Origin: an uncultured Cyclobacteriaceae bacterium
GTDB lineage: Bacteria; Bacteroidota; Bacteroidia; Cytophagales; Cyclobacteriaceae
Length of the DNA: 64,000 bases
Direction of reading: 5' to 3'
NCBI GenBank assembly: GCA_937146645.1
Contig: CAKZRQ010000063.1
Span: 62,001-126,000 of the forward strand
The position numbers and the translations under genes are program-made. Positions 29,622 through 41,600 of this stretch are shown here, one piece after another. Each line of letters starts with the position of its first letter. The stretch's first letter is position 1. Below the pieces are notes generated by a model. That model was not told where the DNA came from, made no database searches, and saw nothing but the letters and a program-made list of their open reading frames with translations.

Positions 29622-32600
29622 ATGAGGAACGTTTACCCTGAAATATTTTCTACGGTTAGATTCCGAATTTCACAATTCGGTTTTGGGGGAATCTTTTTTC
29701 TATTTTTTCTCCTCACTTCATTTATATCCAACACCTTTCTTTCCAACGAAGCGAATGCTCAATGCGCTTCTACGACCTTAACTTACGGTGATACGGGTGC
29801 GGGCACTTTCACTTACGTAGTTCCAGCTGGAGTTACAAGTATCGATATCCAAGTTTGGGGTGCAGGTGGAGCTGGTGGAGGCAGCACGGACACTGGTAGT
29901 CGATTCAGAGGTGGCGGCGGCGCCGGAGGCGGAGGTGGCGCTTATGTGGTAGGAACCGTTACTGTTCAAGAAGGTGAGACTCTCACCATTGTTGTAGGGG
30001 CAGGTGGTACAGGAGTTTCGGGAGGCAATGGCAATAATGGTGACAACTCAAGCATAATAGGATCATTAAGTGGTACTTTGGCTATTGCGGTTGGGGGTAA
30101 TGGTGGTACTGCAAATATTTCTGGGGGAGATCCGACCGGTGGTGCTGGTGGAAATTCTGGATCTGTCGGTGGAACAGTGACTCCAGGACAAGATGGTGGA
30201 GACGGTGATACTGGCTTCGGTGTTGACAGTGGCGCTGGGGGAAATGGTGGAAATGGTGGCAATGGAGGTGCATCGTTAGGTGGTGGTTCTAACAATGGAA
30301 ACCCAGGAAATGCTATTGGTGGTGGCGGTGGTGGTGCAAGGACAAGCGGGAATAACGGAAATTATGCTGGTGGTTCAGGAGCTCGAGGAGAAGTCCGTAT
30401 TGCGTATGATGCAGATCCACCAGATTCCGGTTCTATTTCAGGTACTCAGACCATTTGCTCAGGGGGTGACCCTTCGATACTTAGTAACTCAATAGCAGGT
30501 GAAGGATCGACCTATCAGTGGGAAAGCTCGGTGAGCCCATTCTCAAGCTGGACTGAAATATCAGGTGCAACTTCTGCTAATTATGATCCTCCAGCGGGGA
30601 TTACCGAAACAACACAATACAGAAGAATTTCGATCACTTCAGATGGGTGCGAATCAAACCCATCAAACACCGTCCAAGTATCGATTGAAAGTGTCGATCC
30701 AGGATCAATCACAGGAACCCAAAGTGTCTGTGAAGGAGGAGACCCTTCTCAACTAGCTAATGCTGATGGAGGAAATGGTGCCTCTTACAGATGGGAAAGC
30801 TCTGTTAGTCCATTTTCTTCCTGGACCACGATTTCAGGAGCTACTGCCTCAAGTTATGATCCTCCATCGGGTTTGGCCGAAACTACTCGCTATAGAAGGG
30901 TTGCTATTACAGCTTCCAGCTGTGAAGATGTTACTGTTGCAGTTGAAGTTACTGTTGATCCAGATCCAACTGCAAATGCTGGATCTACACTCTCGGCAGT
31001 TTGTGTGGGGGATACCACTCCAGCTATGGGCGGAAGTGTCGGTGGTTCCGCGGCAGGAGGAACTTGGTCAGGAGGGGCTGGCACATGGAATAATCCAACC
31101 GACCCTTCAAATGCTACTTACACGCCAGATGCAAGTGAAACAGGTAGTACTATTACACTTACATTGACTACTGTCGATGGAGGATGTGGAATAGTAACAG
31201 CCACTAAAACTCTTACCATTACACCAAGCCCTACAGCTGATGCAGGAGGAGCCTTGGCAGAAATATGTGATGGAGAGACTTCAGCTCCCATGGGAGGAAG
31301 TATTGGTGGTTCAGCCACAAACGGTGTATGGACGAATTTAAATGGTAACGGTACCTGGACCAATGCAAACAATCCTTCGACTGCAACTTATACTGCTGCT
31401 GCAGACGATAGTTCTTTGGGTATTATTACCTTACAACTTACCGCCAGCGGAGGATCCTGTGGTGATGTTCTGGCAACAAAAACTCTGACTGTTAACCCAG
31501 GAAAAACAGTGACCCCTGTTACCACAGAAACAGTCTGCTTCTTTACAGGAAACGTAAATCTCACTCATGCAACAACCGGAGTTACCGGAATTGATTCTGA
31601 CGGAGTGGATAGCGCAAATGGATTACCTGACGGAGTAAGTGCTTCATTTAATGCCTCGACAGGTCAAATCAGTATAACTGGTAACCCAACCGAACTGGGA
31701 ACATTCAACTATAGCATTGAATTACTAGGGACATGCGGAGTCGCTTTTGCTACAGGCACAATAGAAGTAGAAGATTGTGGCTGTGTGGAAACTTTTGATT
31801 TTGATACGGATCCGTCAGGGACTTGGGTGGTTCCTGATGGAGTAACAGAGGTAATCGTAGAAGCTTGGGGTGGTGGAGGCCGTGGAGGAAGAAGAACATC
31901 TGGAAGCTGGGCTGCTGCTGGTGGTGGTGGTGGTGGATATTCTAGGTCGATAATATCTGTTTCTCCTGGTGATAGTTTTGACTATTCCGTTGGTCAAGGT
32001 GGAAATGACAGTGATATTGACGGAGAAGAATCCAATTTTGGGCCTGATTTGGTTATTGCCCTTGGGGGAGAAGGTGTTGGGAATTCTACCACAGGGGGTG
32101 ATGGGGCAGCCGAAGGGACAGGTGATGTAACCTATGCAGGCGGCTCAGGTGGTAATGGAAGTAGTTCCAATAGTGGGGGTGGTGGATCATCCGGTTATTC
32201 TACTTCAGATGGAGACAATGGTTCTGGCAATAATCCAGGTACAATTCCAGCTGGAAGTGAAGGAGGAGATGGTGGCTCTGGGGTTCAAAATACTGGAACA
32301 AATGTAGGAGAAGCAGGACAAACCCCTGGAGGTGGTGGTAGCGGTGGAAGAGGAACTACAGGTGGTTCTTTTTTCACTGGTGGTGAAGGAGGCGATGGTC
32401 GTATCAAATTAACATATACACTGAATGCCGGAGTGGTAAACGGTCCCCAATCTATTTGTGAAGGAAGTACTACCACTTTCTCATCTACCATGATGGGTGG
32501 AGTATGGTCTTCGGCAGATGCGACTATTGCCACGGTCAATCCTAGCACTGGTGTGATCACCGGGGTAAGTGCAGGTGCAGCTACAATTCGATACACAATT

Positions 32601-35600
32601 ACCGGTTGTACCATAGCAACCTCATCAAGAACTGTCTTTGTTAATGCCCCTATCAGCCCTGGTACAATCAGTGGAGATCAGGATATCTGCGTGGGTGGAG
32701 ACTCTCAACTGTTGTCTTCAACAGCCTTTGGAACCTGGTCTTCTGACAATACCTCTATCGCAACGGTGTCCAGTACAGGGGTGGTAACTGGTGTTTCTGA
32801 AGGAACAGTTGATATTTTCTATACCCTCCCCGCCAGTGGAGGTTGCCCTGCTCCAGAAACAAGCATAAGCATAACCGTCACTGCTCCACCAGATGCAGGT
32901 ACCCTTAGTGGAACACAAGAGGTTTGTGAAGGAAACACAAGGACATTTGCTTCTACAATTTCCGGAGGCACATGGTCATCCGGAAATCCATCGGTGGCTA
33001 CAGTTGATCCGAATACTGGAGTTATTACCGGGATATCTGCAGGTTCTGCTATTATAACCTACACTGTACTCGGATCCGGAGGTTGTCCCGATGCCTTTGA
33101 AACCCGATCAATCACCGTAACCCCAGCGCCGGATGCGGGCACTTTGAGCGGTCCGGCAGGGGACGAATTATGCGTTGGTGAAATCGATACGTATACCTCG
33201 ACGTCACTCGGTGGAATCTGGTCTTCGAGTAACCCTTCTGTTGCAAGCATAAATAATTTAACCGGTGAGGTTACCGCCTTGGCAAATGGAACCACCACGA
33301 TTAGTTATACGGTATCTGGTTCAGGAAGCTGTGCAGATGATTCGGCTGATCTCTCCCTTACCATTAATGCACTTCCAAACCCAACTTTCATAACTCAACC
33401 GAATGGCGTGGTCTGTATCGGTGAGGAAGTAACCTATGAAACTGAATCCGGACAAACCAATTATGATTGGCAAATTTCAGGAACTGCAGGTACCGATTAT
33501 TCTATCTCCTCTGGTGGAACCAGCACAAGCAGTTCCCTTACGCTTACCTGGTTAACCCAAGGTTCAAAACAAGTATTTGTTAATTATGAGAATTCCAGTG
33601 GATGCCTGGGTGCTTCATACATCAGCAACACTGTTTCGGTAAGTCCATTACCAATTCCTACCTTCATAAGCCAACCGTCAGGTGATTATTGTTTCGGAGA
33701 GATAGTTACCTATACTACACAAGCGGGGCGGTCAAACTACGATTGGGATATTCCTGGAGTTGAGGGAAACGATTATACTATCACCGCGGGTGGAATTAGT
33801 ACTAATTCAATTGCAATTGAATGGTTGACAGCCGGGTCAAAAACTGTAACGGTCAACTATGAAAACTCCAGCGGATGTGAGGGGACAAATCCAGTATCAA
33901 ATACAATTAACATTAATCAAATACCTATTCCAACCTTTACTTCAGAGCCTAGTGGGGCCTTATGTATTGGACAAGAATACAGTTATGTCACTCAATCCGG
34001 CGGAGGAATTACAGACTACGAATGGTTTGTTTCTGGAAGTGAGGGGGTTGATTTTGATGTAACAGCAGGCGGTACCAATAGTGATGATTCGATTTCTATT
34101 GTTTGGTTGACAGATGGTGAAAAAACAGTTGCGGTTAATTATTTGAACGCTGATGGTTGTGCAGGACAGGCATCTGCATCGAGTACGGTTGATTTGGATC
34201 CTCTCCCTGTTCCTACCTTCACAACGGAACCATCAGATCCTGTTTGTATTGGAGATGAAGTGACCTATACAACTGAGTCAGGACAATCAAATTATACCTG
34301 GACCGTATCCGGTGTTTTGGACACGAACTACAGCATATCCTCAGGTAGTCTAGGAACATCGAGCAATACGGTAAGCCTGATTTGGCTAACTGATGGCCCA
34401 CATACCGTAACAGTTGGATACACAAATGGAAATGGATGTGTTAGCGGGACACCTGTATCAAATACTATCACCCTCGATCCACTTCCTGTTCCGACTTTCA
34501 CCGTTGAGCCTTCAGACCCTGTTTGTATCGGAGATGAAGTAACATATACTACCGAAGCAGGTCAGTTCAATTACACTTGGAATATTCCAGGTACTCAGGG
34601 AACGGAATATACTATCACTGGAGGAGGTATTGGTACAAATAGCAATTCTGTTACGCTACAATGGTTAACCGATGGGGTTAAAACAGTAACTGTAAATTAT
34701 CAGGATGCGAATGGATGTACTGGAATTAATCCTGCTTCAAATACGATCGATCTGGATCCCCTTCCGTCTCCAAGCTTCACGGTAGAACCTTCTAACCCAG
34801 TCTGCCTTAATGATCAAGTGACCTACACTACAGAGAGTGGACAATTCGATTATGATTGGGATATTCAAGGAACTGCAGGTACAGACTACAATATTACTGG
34901 AGGCGGAATTGGAACTACTAGCAATACGGTGACCATTGAATGGTTGAGTTCTGGTTCAAAAACCGTGACAGTGAATTATACCGATGGAAATGGATGCTCG
35001 GTATCTAGCCCTGCTACAAATACCATTGACGTAAGTATTTTCACATCCATCGTTACGCAGATTGACAATACCAATATCCTTGAATGCTTTGGAGATGGTT
35101 TCGATCCCTTATTTGTAGGAGCAACTGGATCAAATCTATCCTACCAATGGTACAGGAATACTACCGGAGTTATTGATACTTCTGTTGACACTCAGGTTGG
35201 AACAAATTCCAATACTTATACTCCACCTTCCACACCTGTAGGAAGTTCGTATTATTATGTAGTGGTTTCTGGAGATTGCGGCACCAGAACTTCCACCATT
35301 TCAGGTGTACGTATTGTAGATCCTTCGGGAACGCTAATAACCGATGACCCTGATGTCTTGGACGAAACGATTTGTTTTGGAGGCACTTTTACTCAAGAAT
35401 TGGATGTAGCCGCTTTAGGGGATGGAGGAAGTGCGGTTACTTATCAATGGTATCAAAATACGACCCCGGATAATACTGGAGGGATCATGCTTTCAGGCGA
35501 AACGAGTCCGACCATGTTCACTCCTCCTTCTGATGCAAGTGTGGCAGATGGAATGCCGAGATATTACTATGCTACAGCCTCTAGTAGTTGCGGTACAGTT

Positions 35601-38600
35601 CCTACAGCAGTATCTGGTGCATTTATTGTTAATCCATTGACTTCCATTGAATCCGAAAACCTAGTAGGTGAAACAATATGCGAGGGTCAGGGACCATTTA
35701 GTCCGATTTCAATAGATGCCATCGGTACGGGAACCTTGTCCTACCAATGGTATAGTAATACCACAGGAGTTATCAACACCGGGGTGGATACCCAAGTAGG
35801 AACTGATACTGATTCCTTCACACCTCCATCCAATGTTGCAGACGGAGTGCCTGTTTATTACTACGTGGTAGTTTCTAGTTCAGGAGGTTGTGGTTCAGAT
35901 CAAACATCAAGCATTTCAGGTGGATTTGTAGTAAATCCTCTTCCGACACCAACCTTCACGGTTGCTCCACCTGCTGAGGTCTGCGTAGGCGAATCGGTAA
36001 CGTATACCACCCAACCAGGTCAGTCTAATTACCTTTGGACCGTACCGGGAACAGCTGGAACAGATTACTCTATCACATCAGGTGGAATAAGTTCAACTGA
36101 CAATACGGTGACCCTTAATTGGTTAACTGATGGTGCCAAAGACGTTTCCATCAATTACACTAACGCGGATAACTGCTCGGCTGCGGCAGCGGTTGTAAAT
36201 TCAACGACTGTAAATGCACTACCTACTCCAACATTTACCTCTGCTCCTCCTGCCGAGTTATGTGTAGGGACTTCGGTTACTTATTCAACAGAATCAGGTC
36301 AGTCAAATTATGCATGGACTGTCCCTGGAACTGCAGGAACTGATTATAACATTACTGCTGGTGGAATAAGTACAACTGACCATACCGTGACGCTTACTTG
36401 GTTGACTGAAGGAGCTAAAGACGTTTCTATCAATTACACCAACGCGGATAACTGCTCAGCTACAGCAGCTGTTGTAAATTCAACGACGGTAAATGCTCTG
36501 CCTACTCCAACATTTATCTCAGCTCCACCTACTGAGGTTTGTGTAGGGACTTCGGTTACTTACACCACAGAGTCCGGACAGTCAAATTATGCATGGACTG
36601 TCCCGGGAACTGCTGGAACCGACTACAACATCACAGCAGGAGGAATTGGATCATCGAGTAATAGTGTCACACTTACCTGGTTATCAGCGGGAACCAAAGA
36701 TGTTTCAATTAATTATACAAATGCAGATAATTGTTCTGCTGCCTCTGCTGTAGTTAATTCTACAATTGTAAACGCCCTTCCTACCCCAACATTCGTTACT
36801 GAACCTCCCATTGAGGTTTGTGAGGGAACTTCGGTGACCTATGCTACCGAATCGGGTCAATCAAATTATGCCTGGGTCATACCAGGTGTCTCTGGAACAG
36901 ACTTTAATATCACAGGTGGTGGAGGCATAAACGATGAGTCGGTGACTCTTACCTGGCTGTCGTCTGGTACCAAAGATGTATCAGTTAATTATACTAATTC
37001 GAATAATTGTTCCGCTGCTTCTGCGGTTGTGAATACTACATTCGTGAATGCTCTCCCTGCACCAACATTTAGTACAGAACCAAGTTCTGATGTCTGCATT
37101 GGGACATCTGTTACGTATACGACTCAACCTGGTCAGGATAGTTATGCATGGTCTGTGCCCGGGGTTGAAGGTACCGACTATACGATCACTTCAGGTGGTA
37201 TTGGTCCATTTGATAATTCTGTTACCTTAACCTGGTTGTCTGCTGGTACCAAAGATGTGTCAGTAAATTATAGTAATTCAAACAATTGTACAGCGGCAAC
37301 AGCAATTTCAAATACCATTGAAGTTGACCCTCTCCCTGTACCAACCTTTACGGAGGCTCCTACTTCAGACATATGTATTGGTACCCCGGTGACTTATACC
37401 ACCCAAGATAGTCAAACCAACTACATCTGGAATGTACCAGGAACTGCCGGATCAGATTATAACATTACCACTGGAGGAATAGGAACAGGAGATAATTCAG
37501 TCACTTTGGTATGGTTAACTGAAGGAACCAAAGACGTTTCTGTAAATTACACAAATGGCAATGGATGTACAGCTGTGACAGGGGCTACCAATTCTACCCT
37601 TATCAATGTAGTTCCGGTGATTTCGGACATAACTGGGACGGCAATTAGCTGTGGGTCATCCTTTACAATTACACCAGAGGATGGGACTGATGGGCTTGTT
37701 CCGGCCGGTACCACTTACACATGGACAGTTGTCGATAATCCGGATGTTACAGGTGAATCCAATGAGTCCAACCCACAAACAAGTATTTCGCAGCTCTTAA
37801 CAAATACTTCCATAGTGGATCAATTAGTGACTTATACCGTCACACCTACTACTCCTGATGGGTGCTCAGGTGAAACTTTTGAAGTTGATGTACAGGTGCA
37901 GGCAATACCAACCGTTGATCCAATTTCAGATCAAGATGTAGGTTGTGCAGGTCCTTCGACAGCAGCTGTGAATTTCACCGGGAACGGGGTCGCAGGAGTG
38001 GTATATAATTGGACAAATAGCAATCCGGAAATAGGTTTAGCAGCATCAGGTTCAGGAAATATTCCATCTTTTGTAACGCAGAACACAACATCAGCTACCA
38101 TTGATGCTGAGATCATTGTGACACCAACTGTAAATGGATGTACAGGACCATCTGAATCTTTCACTATAACCGTAGACCCGGTGCCTGAAATCACACTACA
38201 GGCAGATTATTGTGCTGTAGATGGTGAGGTAGTTTTAGTAGCAAGCACTCCTGTTCCAGGAACTACCTTTGAGTGGAGCACAGGAGAAACGACTGACAGA
38301 ATCCAGGTAGACTTAGCAGGCCTATATTCCGTTACTGCCACATCCCCTGATGGTTGTACAGCCACAGCTTCTCTTAGTGTAGCAGAAGAATTAATCGTAG
38401 ATGGAGACTTCACTAATTTTGATCCTGCTAATCCTAGTTTCTTCACTGAATACACGCAGAATCAGGCTTATTACGTAGATGGAGATCCGTTAACTGGTTT
38501 ATGGCCAGAAGGGTATTATGCAGTCAATGTAAACGCTCAAGGAAATACAAATACTACTCCTCCAGGTTATCATTCTGCTTTCTATGGTAGAGATCATACT

Positions 38601-41600
38601 AATAATGCAACTGGAGACAGAAACTTTATGATGGTCAACGGGGGAGAATTAATAGGTAGCCCTCTAAGGCAGCCAGTTATCTGGAGGCAGGAAGTCGCTG
38701 TAGAACAGTTCACTGAGTATTACTTCTCTGCATGGGCAATGAATCTCAATCCAGGATCGCCGGCTCGTTTACAATTCAAGATTAATGGTCAATTAGTCGG
38801 TACTATATTGGATTTGTCTACAGCTCCTACACCAGAGTCTGATGGAGAAGTAGGATTAGATAATTGGAGAGAGTTTAGATCAGATCCTAGCTGGAGTTCT
38901 GGTAGTGCTACTACAGCCATCATTGAAATTGTGAATTTGAATCCGGAGGAATCAGGAAACGACTTCGGTTTGGATGATATTTCCTTTGGAACGCTTTCTC
39001 CATTCATTAGATTGACGTCGGCAGTCGGTACTGATGATAGTCAGGTAGTTTGTCAGGATTCTCCAATCGTGGACATCACATATGACGTAGGTGGTGGATT
39101 AGATGGTCCTGTTGTGACAGGATTACCAGCAGGTCTAGATGCCATTTGGAATGGTGTGAATTTGAGAATTACTGGTTCTCCTACTACTCCTGGAGACTAT
39201 ACTTACGAGGTATTTACCACTGGATCCTGTCAGCAGGTTCGTGTAGAAGGTTTAATAGTGGTTAGAGATGTTCCGGATGCAGGAACCATTGCTGCTGACC
39301 AAACGGTATGTCAGGGTGATACTCCTGCGACAATTGTAGGTAGTGTTTATACCCCTCAAGATGCTAGTGCAGTCATTTCTTATCGATGGGAAATGAATAC
39401 GGATCTTGTGAATCCTAATTGGGTGGATGTCACAGGAAATCCTTCTGGCGCAGACTTTGACCCACCAATATTGACCCAAGCGACACAATATCGAAGGTAT
39501 ACCATTTCGACGGTTAATGGACTGTCTTGCGAAGGTCCGGCTACAGATCCTGTAACCATTACCTTACAAACAGAACCTATTGCAGGAACTATTGCTGCTG
39601 ATCAGAGTATTTGTGCAGGAGATGATCCAGCCGCATTTACAAGTACAGAATCTGGTTCAGGTGATGGAAGTATCAGCTATATCTGGCAGTTCAGAAACAC
39701 ATCAAATCCATTGTGGACTACAATTTCTGGTGCTACCGCTGAAACTTATGATTCTCCAGCATTAACAGAGACTACAGAGTTCCAGAGAATAACAGTCTCT
39801 ACCTTGAATGGGGTGGATTGTGAGTCTGACCCAACCCCTGCGGTAACGGTTACCATACTTCCTGAAAATACGGTAACTCCCGTAAATCCAGATCCGCCTT
39901 TATGTTTTGATACTCCTCAACCAGTCACCATCATTCATAATTCTACAGGTGCAACAGGAATTGCTAATGATGGAGTCGAAGGAGCCAATGGTCTACCGTT
40001 GGGAATTAGAGCATCCTTTAATTCAGCTACTGGAGATATCACCATTTCTGGAACTCCTGCGGAAGTTGGGGCATTCAATTACAGTATTCCTCTTACGGGA
40101 GGTTGCGGTGACCTTAATGCAACTGGAACTATAACCGTTGACAACCCAACCTACCCAATTATTAGTATTGATGTACAAGATCCTCCTCAGGGTTCTTCAC
40201 CCCCTTATACCTCCACATTTACTGTATTCAGCAATGAATTAGCTCCTGGTGATTATGAAATTAATTATAGTATAACAGGGACTAATGCTGGTTCAGATCA
40301 AACTATTTCGGTAACTGTTACTACAGAAGGTCAATTCACATTTGATTCCCCACCTTATACAAATGGTGGATCTAGTGTACTTACTATTAACTCGATTCGA
40401 GAAATTACTGACCTATGTCCTTATACTCCGCCAAATAATAATACAGCTGTGTTTGGGGCTTCATGTAGTACTGAATATCTAGAATCTGATGGAGATGCTA
40501 CATATTCTGTTCCTGCAGGAGTTTCCGAAATCACCATTGAAGTATTTGGAAATGGTACTGGTGGAAATACAGCCACACAAACAATGAGTGTGACTCCAGG
40601 AGGTCAGATTTTCTTGGTATTCGATGCCTCTGATAATATTTATGCAACAGAGCTTCCAGCAACAGAGCCACCTGCAGACAGATTGGCGCAAGCTATTGTT
40701 AGCGTCACAGGCCCGGATGGAAGGTTCCTAATAACTTATGAGTGTCCGGACGATCCTTCATGTACCGATTCTGGTGACGTAACTCAATACACGGATTCTG
40801 AAGGATTCACTGTAATTCGATTTACCGGAGAATGTCAGTGGACAGTACCGGAAGGACTTGATGAGTTTGAGGTGCTCGTTGTCGGTGGAGGCGGAGGCGG
40901 AGGCTTTGGTGATGCTGCCGGTGGCGGTGGAGGCGGAGGTGTCTTCTATCAGCAATATACCGGAATCACCATGAATGGAACTCCAGGCTTGCAAGGAGCT
41001 GTATTCCAGGTTTCTCCAGGTGGTCAGGGAATAGGATCTACCAATGCTAATCAGCAAGGTGGTGATGGTGAAGGCTCTTCCTTCACAGGTCCAAGCTTCG
41101 ACTATGCAGGTGGTAACACCTTCTCGAATGTAAGTGTCACCGGTGGAGGTGGAGGCGGTTCCTCTAGCTCAAGTGCAACTATTAGAGTAGGACGAGATGG
41201 TGCCTCTGGTGGTGGCGGTGCCGCATTTGGAGGTGATAGTTCCGGTGGAGGATTAGCCTCTTCTGATGGAAACGAAGGTGGTCAAGCCAATGGCCAAAGC
41301 TTCGGAGGTTCCGGTGCCGGTGGTGGTGGATCTGCTACAGGCGGAGGAGATGGAACTGGAAATGCATCTTTAATGAGTGCGGGTACTGGTGGAAATGGAG
41401 TGATTCAAGAAATCTCAGGAGAAGATGTTTATTACGGAGCTGGCGGTGGTGGTACCTCCTCAGGCGCAACGGTGAATGAACCAGGTCTTGGAGGAAGTCA
41501 GTATTCGAACGGAGGATCTCAATTCTACGCTGGAGGTCGAGGAAATAATACTGGAATCGGTCTACCTGCTACAACGTTCGGCTCTGGTGGTGGCGCTGGT

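Noticed and set aside
33372-37610. CRISPR-like or non-coding tandem repeats
   Set aside because: The period is about 279 nt, in frame, and codes conserved Ig/PKD-like units inside one open frame.
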